Assembly: GCA_030435675.1 (NCBI GenBank)
Contig: CM059621.1
Location: 12,338,001-12,402,000, forward strand
DNA: 64,000 nt
Origin: Steinernema hermaphroditum
Taxonomy: Eukaryota > Nematoda > Chromadorea > Rhabditida > Steinernematidae
Direction: 5' to 3'
In this document: positions 10,574 to 22,530 of the stretch, piece after piece
How positions within the stretch are numbered: the stretch's first letter is position 1
How the letters are laid out: each line of letters starts with the position of its first letter
The notes under the pieces: model-generated
What the model was told of the DNA's origin: nothing
Seen by the model: the letters and a program-made list of their open reading frames with translations, nothing else
Databases searched by the model: none
Translations under genes and position numbers: made by a program

Positions 10574-13204
10574 TATCTTAGAGATATATATTCACAAATG
10601 ATCTCGATATGTCCTATAGTTTGCAGACCACTTGCCCCAAAGACTGTTTTTCAGCAGCGTAGTGTATTTTCTGTTGTTTCGTCCAATACGTGTAACCACC
10701 CATGATTATATTGCACTCTATTACCCAAATATCGTGTTTTCCAATAGTGCGCAGACGTAAATATGCAACTTCTCTCCCCTACATTTAGTTTTCCTACGCA
10801 TTCCTATGCCTCGATTGAGTGAACATCTAGTTGACGGCCTGAAAATTTAATTTGTCCCTTCTTCTCCGTGTTCTTTGCGATAGAGAGCGTCAGTTTCAGA
10901 TGCCCTTTGACATGGAGTCTTTCCATCAAATTGCTGTTTTCGTCTTAGCGCTTAAAGTGAGAACTGCCTTAATCATTACGACAATGCAGACGGACATCTG
11001 GCTTCTGCCATTTACTCGTTTCACGTGACCTCTTTCTTAGAAACAATAAATTGGATCAGAATTTTATATCTTCCATTTGCCTACAATCACTGCTATTCGA
11101 CAGGCTCCGACTCGACCGAGCGAGAGGCTCCGCTTTTCCCACGACGTTTCTAATTACCATTGACGTATTGTTTTACTTCAAACATTGGAAATGGAGCTGC
11201 TTCAATTTTTGAGGTCATTTGATAGGATCTCTGGCAGATGCTCTCAATACGATCTCTGAAAGGTCGAAGCGTAACACGATGGATGTGGTCGTGTGGCTCA
11301 TTTTTTGTCTTCCCCTCGACCTTTCTGCAGTTGCGCACTTTAAAGTGCTCACTTCAAAATGGCTAGCGTACTACTCTAAAATGGCCTTTACTCTTATTGA
11401 ACTGTAACAAGTGACGTGAACATTTGTTTTTCCAACTTGCACTACTGATGTATTTGAAGACAAAAGCGTCAAAACGCAATTCGCCTCTTTGTACCTTCAG
11501 CTTCCCGCTTCATACTTGTGGCTATAAATAGCCTAAAGCCTAAGTTCCCTGTTTCATAGGTCAGAGCATTCTTCTTCTCTACATTTTGCACTCGCAGTTC
11601 CTGGAAGAAGAAAGTATTTCGCACGAAAAGGTCCACTTTTCATGTACTCCGCTTCAGTTTAGCTCGTTCAGCGTGGAAAATTGTTTCTTGCATAGTCCTA
11701 TGACCTTGCAAATGTGATGCTGACTTCCTGAGACCATTTTCAATCCGTGGCATGTACGCAGATTCGTTTGCCGTGCTCTGATTCTTCACCTTAACGGTTA
11801 TTATAAAGTAATTGTAAATCCGTTGTCCCGTTTCCATATTAGGTCGTCGGAAGCTGATGTATGATTTGGACAACGAGAATTATATGACGTCTGAATTTTT
11901 ATTGTTTGTTCTATATTGATCTTTCCGCCATCGACGCATGTTATGTTTTCGATTATGACTATCGGTACGTGTTCATTGTTATGATTCTACCAGGGCTATT
12001 AGCCTATCAGAGAGGATGCACTGGAACCTGTAAACCCGCATGAAAAATACGTAAAACCCGCAACCAGTGCGAATATCCGTTTTTGGAAAATAGCGATTTA
12101 ATTTTGCCATTTGAACTGCTTCTTGCGAAGAAGACGGTCATCGCCTCCGACTCTACCCGCGCCGCCGACTCGAACCGAAGTTGGTATTGAACTTAGCCGC
12201 TGTGGTCCATTGTCGCGTTTTTCTGGGATTCAGCTCTTCTCTTGGGTCGCCCACAGAAGCCGTCGAAGATGCGTCGACGAAGATGCCCTAAACAGCAAAA
12301 CCCAAAAGTTCTAATATTTCTCTTTAAATCTGTCAAGAAGTTGTGCTTTGAAACTTTGGAGACTTAGGTCGTGCGCCCCAAACGACTTTAAGGGATAATA
12401 CACCAACACAATCAAGGGACATTTCATATGAGACAAAATAAAAAAATTGAATGTGGAATTGTTTTGACTAAGAAGGTACAATTGAAAGTCGGACCCACGG
12501 CCTGACTACAAACTGAGCTTGAATTACTCATTCAAATGGCATACATTGCGCGTGAAATGTGCGTGTTTATGTCAGCAGAAATGTCTCTCTCATTCGCGCT
12601 GCCTCTTCAACGTAATGGATTTAGAGAACGTTCCAACCCGGTTTAATTAAAGGACGTTTAACGCCTGGAATTGCAATACCTTATTCCATGACTAATCTCT
12701 ATAGCATTAGCACACAGAAATGTGTTAGAATCGAGTAAAAAGTGCACAACAACAGCAGATGTTCTTGGCCAAATCAGAGCTCAAGGTGGGCCGCTAATTA
12801 GGTTCAGGCGAACCTAGCGGTTCACAGAACGCAGTTCCTACGATTACGTTTCTTCATATGGCAGAAAAGTTCTGTTTTCGCTAATCTTCGATGTAATCTA
12901 CGATCTGACTATTTCCGTAGATCACTTTCCGCCCTATTTGGTAGTCAAATACGCTCCCAGAGCCTCTTGGATTCCCACAAACCCCACTCAGAAGCACTTC
13001 CTTGAATTAGATTAGTCCACCCGCGAACAAAGGCGAGCCCCGCTGTCTTTTGTTTTTCTCTGCGTCTCTCACGGCTACCTCCTCTGTGCTAATGATGTTT
13101 TCGCCGTGGTGACATGTTTTACCCAATTAATCTTTTACCTTTTTTGAGTTGCTGCGTTCACTTCGATCCCGACTATAGTCGTGATATCCTATGATCGTTT
13201 TCAG
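10574..13204. other. Gene-free stretch
   Basis: No coding region, RNA gene or clear repeat could be supported. It is AT-rich, with only short chance open frames. The last 200 bp serve as the upstream region of the receptor starting at 13205. Confidence 0.55.
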
Positions 13205-14614
13205 ATGATTTCCCGTATCAAAGCCGGGATTCTCCTTCTTCTTCTGACCGTGCCTGGACTGATTTGCTCACTGACGATCATTTGGGTGAGTCTTACACGT
13301 TGCGTCTTCTGTGTTTAGCCACAGTTTCAGATCATGGTGTGGTCGAGACGATTGAGGAAAATGGTAGCCTATCGAATCCTATTTCAACTATCCATAGCCG
13401 AATGTATTCTACTCGTGGGCCACGTTGTTTCGGCCACCATGCCTCTGACCAACAGCACGTATGGATATTGGTTTCAAAAGGTATCCTCCAAAGCCACTAA
13501 GCTAGAAAGACGGTTGTTTAGGTGCTTTCTGCTGTGCTGCAGTCATTCTACATCTGTGTCCTTCTCCTCAACGCCGTTCTAGCTTTCAACAGACTCTACA
13601 TAAACACCGTCGCTGGAGCGCATTCCTCCGACAAAACATACAAGGTAGGCCCAGCAATTCTGTTTACCGGATCGGGGATTATAGGAAAGAATTGGATTAT
13701 CCATTGTGAGAAATGTGTTTACAGGGAAAGCAGCTATAAATCTTTTCATAAACCATAACATTAAACAATAGACAAAGTGGAGGAATACAAAAAACAACCC
13801 TTGTTAGAATAACACCACTAGAAATTATCCACATACTTGGGAAAGGACCATCGGTTCTTTTTGATGGACACGAGGTCGATATCTTGACTGAGGGAAACAC
13901 TTCAAGTTAACTGGCTGTAATCCATTCAAAAAAAAAACCGATCAGTATAGAGAACATGACATACTTCAGGTGATAGCACTAGCCTGCTATGTCTTCGTCA
14001 GTGTCGAGTTCCTCTGCTACCTGACACCCTATTGTTCCATGGACTTTTCGCTGAAAAACTTCGACTGGGTCTACGATGCTGGGAAGGACACCATGGTCAT
14101 GTCGTATATCGTGGAGCAGGAAAAAGTAGTCGCTCTTGGGGCGATTCTTTTTGAACTCGCTTGCTACATTGGCATCTTCGCTATTATCACAAAGGTAACA
14201 GTCGATCTAAAAACACCTTTTTATACGACGTTTCAGAGAAGATCCGCTGTGGTCACGTCGATTTCCACTCCTTACAATCCCGAATACCGTATTCTCTTGA
14301 CGTCTCTCATCGCCTTCGTCTATCAAGTTGTAATGATAGTTCCTTTCCACTTCGGACACATCCTCTTCCCCGACGCTGAACGGATTCATCTGCTGAACGC
14401 AGCCACGTGGGCCTTCTTCCCTTCACTCCAACAAATTTCTATTCTTACACTTAACAGGTTAGGACAAAGCTGTGCGGAAGTTGAAATGCACTTTTGTTTC
14501 AGCGAGTTCCGGAAGCGTTTCCTCCGCATGATCTACGCCAGGAAGGAGCTCACTTTCTCTGCCCACGTCTCCAGCATACCAGTCGTGCGCAGAAGGAACC
14601 ATCAACTCACCTGA
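13205..14614 (+). CDS. Serpentine chemoreceptor, family 1 (copy C)
   Basis: Exons 13205-13285, 13331-13480, 13522-13644, 13970-14194, 14237-14457 and 14503-14614 total 912 nt, giving 303 residues with all phases correct. The ATG directly follows GTTTTCAG, which suggests spliced-leader addition at the start codon. Seven membrane segments are visible. The DRY-equivalent is LAFNRLYIN. TM6-7 carry FAFVYQ-type and PFHFG motifs, then LLNAATWAFFP. The cytoplasmic tail begins SEFRKRF, split by a phase-2 intron. Exon lengths (81, 150, 123, 225 nt) are identical in the neighbouring gene D, so they are recent tandem duplicates. Confidence 0.88.
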
Positions 14615-16106
14615 CGATCAGACGATGAATATGTAATTTAGTAGAGCTAAGAGTTACTCATAAATGTTTTATTATACGAGAACGAAAAACTAGCAACCAA
14701 TATGAAAAACTGGGCGATAACATGTGGTCTAATAAGGGAAGGCCTTTGTAGAAGATGTCGCAAGACGACGGCGCGAAAGGTCCAAAGTCGGTGGCGACCT
14801 TCTCGTGCTTATCTCAAAATTTTTGACATAGGGAACACAGGTCGAGGGGCTGGCAGTGGCTAAGCAACACACATGGCTACCGTAAAGATTAAAAGAGATC
14901 GATTATTCACAATTTGGATTAAATAAGCCTTTACACACTCACATAGCTCTATCTGATTACTAAATTTCGCAATGGCACAGCAATGATAGCCGATCCGACG
15001 ATGGGTTTCCGTTTGGCCTGCTGAGTCCTACCATCAAACTACTTCCGGATTGAGCCTCTTCATCGCTGAGTGAACTCATGAGTTGATGGAAAAATCGTGG
15101 AAGGAGCTGGGTCTAACGGGATTTCACTCGTCCCCTCTCGTTCTAGAGGGGACTTCTTATCCCAGGCGGCTTATTCCAGAGGGAACAGTCCAGATCCCCG
15201 GGGTGAACGGTTGAAACGGCTTTATGCCGCTGCTTCAAAAAGTGAGCAGGGGTGTGGACATCCACACGTCTTAAATGGTGGCTATGTTTCGTGTTCGTTC
15301 TCTCGAACATTGCTATGTAATTATGGTTGTGTCGTCTGGACTTGAGGTACTCTGTCAGCGAGAATACAATTTCGAGTGAAAGTGTATCACGAATGTGAGT
15401 ACCACATCTGCGACGTCTTCATCTTTCCTGTAAACTGCGATCTTTGCCATTTGCAATCCATTTTATGGCTATTATTAGGCTCAAAATTTATACGTGCTGA
15501 AAGCGAAAACCTTCCTGTAAACAAAAATATTTATGAAAGCTTTAACGTTCCGTTTCAAGCTTCAATGTAGTTTGCCCGAACTCCTCGTCACGATCGCGTG
15601 CAACACTCCATCCAAAATCGACCCAGTTTCCACTGATCAAAATAGTGGTTATTCTCGGTGTTAACTAGGTGCTAAGCTAACAGCCCTTTACATTGCTCTT
15701 TCCACTCAAATAAACACTATAATTGTTGTGCAGAAAAGGTCATCAAATTAAGTCAGTCACGTTTTCGAGCAAATCAAGTTCTTTACTTTTTAATGTCACT
15801 CCTACACGATTTTAACGTCTGCAGTTCTTCAGTACTTTAGTGTTTTCTACCTAATAATCTATCTATCTACGAATTTGGAATTCCACATCAGCTAAAATCA
15901 GGAAAAATGCCAAAAAATCAGCTCTTTATTTTTAGTTTAAAAATCGTGGAAACTGAAAATGTGTTTTTATTGTAGCTGAGTGATCCTTGGACAACTTGAG
16001 CTTCGTATCATAGCTTTCAGCTGCATTGTGTCTGGTATAATCTACAACCCTCATTCCACTGACAGCAATGAAAAACCAGCATTCCTCTAATGCCTCATAT
16101 TCCAGC
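14615..16106. other. Intergenic between receptors C and D
   Basis: No gene supported. There is a small perfect hairpin, with arms 15130-15138 and 15145-15153 (GTCCCCTCT) and a 6-nt loop. Confidence 0.5.
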
Positions 16107-17225
16107 ATGGTTGACCGCTTTGTCGCCGGATGCATTCTGCTCTCCCTGACAATCCCCGGATTGATGTGCTCTGCTATTATCATGAAGGTATAGTAATTTT
16201 ACTTTTTTTTATGTACATGCACGGGTATGTGCAGATAATTATTTGCTCCAAGCAACTACGAAACATCATCGCCTACCGTATAATTCTCCAAATTTCCATG
16301 ATTGAATTTGTGCTTCTGCTCGGCCACGTTATCTCCTCGACCATGCCCTTGACTGACTCAACTTATGGCTACTGGGGCAAAAAGGTTAGATTCTTCGGAG
16401 AGCAAGAGCATATCAATTTGACTTGTAGATTCTATCCACAGTGCTCCAGTCCTTCTATATTTGTGTACTTCTGCTTAACGCCGTTTTAGCATTCAACCGA
16501 TTTTTCATAAACACGAGCTTCGGTGCGAATTCTACTGGAAAGATCTATACGGTAAGGTCATAGAATGGAAGCTAATGCAAGCGTTAAGTTCAGGTGATCA
16601 TCGGTTTTTGTTACCTTATTCTTGCTGCAGAAATCGCGTGCTATCTTTCCCCTTATGTGGCGACGGACTTCTCGCTGGACACTTTCGACTGGGTGTTCGA
16701 CAACACACTACAAAACCCACTCATGACTTACATCGTACATCAAGAACAAATCATCGCTTTTGGAGGAATGGCATTCGAGCTTGCGTGTTATGTCGCCATC
16801 TTTGTGATGATAACGAAGGTGAGTAATCCTGAAGTACAGCTAATCTAGCATAGGCTCTGATCTGTGAGATGGAAATTGACTTTTAGAAGAGAATTTCGCC
16901 ATCTTCGACTCTATCCACCCATAGTTCACACAACCCAGAATACCGAATCCTGGTGACTTCAGTCGTTGCCTTCACCTATCAAGTCATTATGATCATTCCA
17001 TTTCACTTCGGCGAACGAATGTTCCCTGGCGCCAAATGGGTCCACCTCCTCAACGCGGCGACGTGGGCTTTCTTCCCGACACTTCAGCAGATCTCAATCG
17101 TCTCGCTGAACAGAGAATTCAGAAGGCGCTCCCTTCTAATGATCTTTGGAAAAAAGCAGTACGCTCAGGCTGTATCGACGGTCTCTGCGAATAGGCGCAA
17201 AAGTAGCTTTTCTACGCATGGGTAA
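16107..17225 (+). CDS. Serpentine chemoreceptor, family 1 (copy D)
   Basis: Exons 16107-16187, 16235-16384, 16429-16551, 16594-16818 and 16887-17225 give 305 residues in exact phase. The first four exons match copy C in length to the base. Shared landmarks are the TYGYW motif before TM3, LAFNRFFIN as the DRY-equivalent, PFHFGERMFP in TM6-7 and NREFRRRS at the tail. The phase-2 intron that splits the NR/EFRKR tail in C and E is absent here, and the codons run straight through. The product is a predicted G-protein-coupled chemosensory receptor with unknown ligand. Confidence 0.88.
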
Positions 17226-17822
17226 TAGAGAAAGCTTTAGTCTATATAATTTTGTCGTTTAGAACGGTTATGGTCATTTCGGGAAGGGGATAAAGATGCC
17301 GAGCTTGTATTTTTGGATCCATAATTCTCAAATCAGCGCCCCATAATTGTCTTTGAAAGTCAACCTATATGTACGTCCTTGAACTTCTGATCCATTGTTT
17401 GTCGTTCTGTAGTGTATGTAACAGATATTGTCACCTCTTTGTATCTCATTCAACTTCTTTTTGTTCCAAGCTAACTATGATCGAAAAGTTTCCCGCGTTC
17501 CCAAGAGTTCACTTCTTCTGATTCCCAACCTTTGCTCTTCCCACGACCTTCTCCACAACGTTTTCTAGATATCATCGCATCTTTGGTTTTCTGCAAAAAC
17601 ACACTGACTTCTTATGCACCTCGATCTCTGCCTCCATGTGTCAAATAGGTCGTTCCTGCGCTTATCGACAGCGCGATCCCGGCGCCGCGATCAGAGAAGC
17701 GATCGCCGACGGCGTCACCTCGGTGATGAATCGTGGCGCCACGAAAACGGGGCGGGAGAACACGACTCTACTTAACACAATGAAGACTTTGTCGGTTGAG
17801 TTGATGATTTCCTGTCACTTCG
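17226..17822. promoter_or_regulatory. Upstream region of the CAP/ShK gene
   Basis: This 600-bp gap between a receptor and the CAP gene holds no convincing gene. A locally GC-rich patch (about 17670-17760) precedes the start codon. It is the likely promoter by position only. Confidence 0.35.
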
Positions 17823-20026
17823 ATGATCACGCTTCCGCTAATATGGTTATTGATGGGTTTTTGGGCCGTCCACGGTATGCTTATGTTCACTCAGTCAGCT
17901 GATCGCCGGTGTTTAGGTCAATTGGTTAGAGAGTATTTCTTCGACGAAAGCCAGAAGAAGCAGCTTCTTGAATCGCACAACACTCTTCGATCGCTTGAAC
18001 CCGCCTCCAACATGCAAGAACTGGTATGGGACGATAGATTGGCCAAAACGGCCTTAGCGCATGCTAGAAACTGCGATGTGTGGCACAGCAAGCGTAAGAC
18101 GAGTTGAAAGTCCTTGGCTTAGTTGATATCTTCCAGCTGAGACCAGGCTACACAAGTTCTACGACTGGATCGGGGAAAACATTTGGTGGAGCAACGACAA
18201 GACCCTCAGGAAGAACCTCCGTTCCGCCATGCTCGAGTTCTACGACGAGAAGAAATTCTACTTCTTCGGCCAAAATGTGTGTGCCAAAGGAAAGATGTGC
18301 CTCCATTACACTCAGGTAGGTGAGGACAAGGCAGTTTGGAGTCCAGCCAAAGCCAAATTGAGAACAGCTACACAGGATTTCTGAATACATTTCATTGTGT
18401 GAGGTTCTAGAAACAGCTTTTTTACAATTCCATAAAGCGGTATCTCCTAAGAAAGACCCCTTTTTATTAGTAACGAACCATGGATTGTCTTATTTTTCAA
18501 AATACATGCATATCGCTTTTACATTTATTTGTGGATTTGAAAATAAGGCCTGAAAAGGCTGGAAAAAAAGAAGTTCACCCCAGACTATAAGCCAGAGCCT
18601 TTCCACACAAAAGGCAGTTTTTAGTCCCTATTTTAGATTTTGGTTTGTACAATTTATTACATTATTTAACATAGCCTTGTGAATAGTCGCGTGTTATTTG
18701 ATTTAATGTAGACCGCTTTTCTCTGCGAAACAGAGTTTTGGGGACTAGATCCATCTTTTCAACCTCTCTTCAGCTTCTTACAAACAGTGTTTAAGCTGGT
18801 ACCCTTTCACACAAGGATCAATTTTTCACTACCCGTACACTACCCAGTACAATTTTTCAAACATCCATATGGGTTTGTTGTGGTGTTTTCTTAAATGACC
18901 ATTTCAGTTCGTGTGGGCAACAACGTGTGCGGTCGGATGCGCGGCCACCCAATGCAGCTCGATCAAACACGGTCGGCACATCTCCCATGGACACGTGATT
19001 GTCTGTCACTATGGTGAAGGGTGAGTGATTTGAGGAGGAAGCTAAACGTGGCAAAAACAGGAAGTGGTGTGGAAAAGAGTGGACATAAAGAAACCCGTTC
19101 TGCAGGTGAAGGTCACCGGGTTACACCACCACTTCACGTGGGGTATCGGAACCGAGTGATCGGGTAATTCAATTAAGGAAACCCTTAGGGGACGTTGCAA
19201 AACGGGGTAAAGATTGAACCGAAGGTGACCTCGTCAGAGATCCACATCACTAACCTCGTAATTTAGGGGGAACGAATACGGTAATCGGCCCTATCTTCCC
19301 GGTCCTAAGTGCTCTAATTGTCCTATTGGATCAAGATGCAATTCCAAGGGTCTTTGTTGTGAGTTCTGATGTCATTCCCGACGTCTGCTCATCTAACACT
19401 TATTCAGCGTCTACGTGCACGTCACTGCCTTCACCTTTCCAGCTCAAATTTGCATCTACGACAACCGGTTCGCCGCCTCCGACAACCACCGCAACATCAC
19501 GTACTCCTTAGTTTTTACGTCCCGATGCACTTTTGTACTTCTTGCAGACCCACTCGCAACATCGCCTCCGTCTAGCGATTGCCGAGATCGCCGATCGGTG
19601 TGTGTGCATTGGGCGAAGACGGGAAACTGTCACGGTGCGCAACGCAAATTTATGGCCCAGTTTTGTGCTTCCTCGTGCGGACTGTGCGACAGCGAAGTTA
19701 CAACGGAGGCGCCGAAAACCCAAAATGTGACAATCGCGGATGATGGCGATGGAAAGTGCAGGGATAGGCTGTCCAAAAAGAGATGTGAGCGAGATAGGGC
19801 TGTTGGACGCTGCCGGAATCCGAGAACGATGACGGCGATGAAAGAGAACTGCAAAGTGACCTGTGGATTCTGCGAGTCGGCACTTTCCTGTAGAGACATG
19901 TATCGGACTGTGGAGTGCAGTCTTCTCAAGGAGAGAGGTCACTGTGGGAATCCAAGGCTGAAGAGGGCGATGAACGAGAGGTGCGCGAAGACCTGTGATA
20001 TGTGTGATATGCGAAGAAGATTGTAA
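17823..20026 (+). CDS. Secreted CAP (SCP/TAPS) protein with three ShK domains
   Basis: Exons 17823-18093, 18137-18315, 18908-19020, 19267-19358, 19408-19500 and 19548-20026 total 1227 nt, giving 408 residues in exact phase. Residues 1-18 form a signal peptide (MITLPLIWLLMGFWAVHG). The CAP domain follows, with LLESHNTLR near its start and then a GENIWW motif, CLHYTQ, FVWATTCAVGCAA and IVCHYGEGGN. A Cys-rich hinge (CSNCPIGSRC) leads to a Thr/Pro-rich linker. Three consecutive ShK (SXC) six-cysteine modules then run to the end, each opening CRD and closing C..C.(L/F/M)C. CAP proteins are extracellular and often found in nematode secretions, but a molecular role cannot be assigned. The CAP plus ShK arrangement is known in nematodes; three copies with a mucin-like linker is notable. 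The annotation describes a family and does not establish toxicity. Confidence 0.9.
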
Positions 20027-20269
20027 ATAGGTAATTTCTGTACATATTGTTAATATATTGAAAAATGGATAAAATCGAGAAAGCCAAGTTGCACTATTGG
20101 AGAATAACAAGAGGTTATACCTCGTTTATCTTACTCGCTTCGTCTGCGACCTTTGTCAATCTACCGAGCAGCCGCCGATTTTTTTGTTTATCACTCTGTC
20201 TAGCCATTATTTATAAACAACCTCATTACATTCATTGAATTTAGTGAGAATGAATACGGCAATCGGATC

Positions 20270-20623
20270 ATGCACTTGTTGATGACACTCGTCTGTTCAT
20301 CCGTTTGCTTCTACCGTGTCTATGCAGATGATATTTACGGATTTGTGCAGGTTTCCGGATTTCATTACTACCGGGTGATTGGGCCCCTCGTACAACAGCT
20401 TATGGCGCGGCGTCATAGTACAGAGGTGGGGCTGGCTGATACTGTTGTTAGTGCTTTGCACTCTGGAGTGCGCTGTCCCGCGGGGACCGTCCCTCTCTCG
20501 GCGAGGCAGCGTCTCCAATTCTTAAAAGCCGACGCTTCGTTTAGAAAATATCTTCCTATCCGATTTTTTCCAGCGAAAGATTACCTATTTCAGAAAGCTC
20601 TTTCACGTAAAAGACACATCTAG
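20270..20623 (+). CDS. Possible small secreted protein
   Basis: A 117-codon open frame starts with an ATG followed by a hydrophobic stretch (MHLLMTLVCSSVCFYRVYA) that would serve as a signal peptide. The remainder has no recognised domain and only two cysteines outside the leader. An acceptor-like TTTAG lies about 25 bp upstream. It sits between the CAP gene and an Sra-like receptor. It may be a real single-exon gene, the first exon of a longer one, or chance. Confidence 0.3.
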   Translation: MHLLMTLVCSSVCFYRVYADDIYGFVQVSGFHYYRVIGPLVQQLMARRHSTEVGLADTVVSALHSGVRCPAGTVPLSARQRLQFLKADASFRKYLPIRFFPAKDYLFQKALSRKRHI

Positions 20624-20818
20624 CAGCCTACACCCCGACCAAATCGTAACGTAAGAATTGTGGGTGCATATCGAAAAAAAAACCTGAAATCGGTGCTGAT
20701 TGTCGATTCGAAAACATGTCGCTCATTAGGCCCTCTTGTCGTATTCTCTTCATTCTGACATCAGCTGACAGGCAGGCTTGACCACCACCCCGAGGAAGCT
20801 ATTTCTCATTGTCTTCCA

Positions 20819-22530
20819 ATGTCAGGTCAGGTTGCTGTGCGTGCCTTCTGTATTCTCCTCAACTTCCAAGCCGTCATTTGTATTTCGACGTTCTCAACCG
20901 TGTTCATTTTGGCACAAATAAACAAACTGACGCCGAGGATACTGACGATCAGCTTGACGATCGCCCTCTTCGGCCGGTCCGTTTGTGGATTCGTCAAAGC
21001 TCTTTTGAATATCTATGAAGTGAGGGTGTGTTCGGAGAGAAGTGCAGAGATTAAGGCCATTTTAGGCACCTCACACCCACTATGCAGAAAGTCTTTTTGA
21101 GGCTGTCAACGAATCCTTCTATTCTGCAGTTATGATGGCGACATTTCTGGCATTGATTGAACGGATTACGGTACTATTTGGACAAAGTTGGGTGCTACGG
21201 AGCATTCCAGTGACAGTTTTGTCAACATTCTGTACGGTACTAACTCAACATATTGGAAACGGATTGACTTCGTTTTTAGGCATCGCCTCTGCTCGTTGCA
21301 GTCTATGTTCGGTATAGGAGGGTTGATTTAGAATTCCCGAAGAATGCGGCGCTGCCTTACGTTCTCATTGCTCTGGCGATCTTGTCGATAGTTCTTTCCG
21401 TTCAACTAGACCAGAAGAAAAGGTGAGAATCACGAAATTTACCAAGTTTATTCCGTATAGTTAACTTCTTGATGACTTCCAAATTCGTTACGTGGTTGCC
21501 TCTTAATCTTTAAGTTAACTTCTACGTGGAAGCAGAACAAATTCTGCTTGAATACAATAATGATCACGATCTAGGACCGCTTCCTAGGAAAAAATAAGCT
21601 TTCCGTGGCCAGAAATTGAAGTCAAAGTTCATTGAGATATCCGAATCAAAGGCATTACGTCATGCAAGACATCGCATAAGTACAAATAGGCACTTTTTCA
21701 CAACATAGTCAGCGGTCTTCTTCTGGTCGTCGGCAGTAGTCACGGCATCAGAGTCGAATGCGGTGATCAGATCAATTTGAGCGGGTATCGGAGAGTCAAA
21801 GAGCTAATTTCCGTAGATGGGGGGCGGTGGCCCATACGAAACGGACCGGAGAACGTTCAACTGGCGGCGCGGATCTCTGAGCCGCACAGCATTTTCGAGA
21901 GCTCCGGTATGAGTTCAGCTTGATGTGTGGTGGCAACGGCTTTCTTGGCAGATCGTGGCTGATTCTAAGGATAAATTCTTTGTGTGACCCATTAGTATCT
22001 CGAAACGTACTATCATTCTTTCTGGAAAGTTCAGAACAGCAGAACACACTTTATTCTCTTCGATCTTTTGCAGAAAGTTGCTAAAACTAAGCGAACGACA
22101 AGTGTCCCTTCGTTTCGACTTGGCGGACACCGTCCGGAATACTCAACCAGTCCTTGCGACTACAGTACTCCTCACCGTTATCCTCACGATTCAACACGTC
22201 GTTGGTGCCGTTGCCCCACACTTCTCGGTAAGTAGAGACGTGCATTTCTGAAGTCACCGTCTTTCACAGGAAACGGAGAATATCCTCTTCGCCCTATACA
22301 CGAACTTCTTCCCGCTCGTCTTCGTCTACAGGTGCCCCTCTGTGCTGAAACATTTCCCGTCGCTTCGCAAGTGGGTGATTCGAAATTCGAAGGCGAAACT
22401 GCATCCCGCCTATCGGTGTGACTCTGTGTGGGTCGTTGGCATCGGAGAGAGCTACGGTACTGTGGCGACTCTTCGCCACGCTCTTGTCAAGACCATGTTT
22501 TTAGCCAGAAAACCGACGACAACAACTTGA
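20819..22530 (+). CDS. Serpentine chemoreceptor, Sra/Srab-like (copy 1)
   Basis: Second receptor family of the window. Exon 1 is 20819-21019 (67 codons). Exon 2 begins at a TTTTAG acceptor and reads APHTHYAESLFEAV. A third exon (ASPLLVAVYVRYRRVD) follows. A 650-bp intron leads to KLLKLSERQVSLRFD, and the last exon ends at 22530. The model has about 309 residues. TM3 ends in LIERITVLFG, matching the ERxxA motif of the SRA superfamily. The loop before TM6 has LRFDLADTVRNTQ where the paralogues have LSHRYQIVEN. TM7 ends FFPLVFVYRCPSVL. The N-terminal ectodomain is unusually short compared with copies 2 and 3, so a 5' exon may be missing. Confidence 0.72.

Noticed and set aside
19508..20110. 200-codon minus-strand frame
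   Set aside because: Antisense shadow of the three ShK modules, whose cysteine pattern is clearly on the plus strand.
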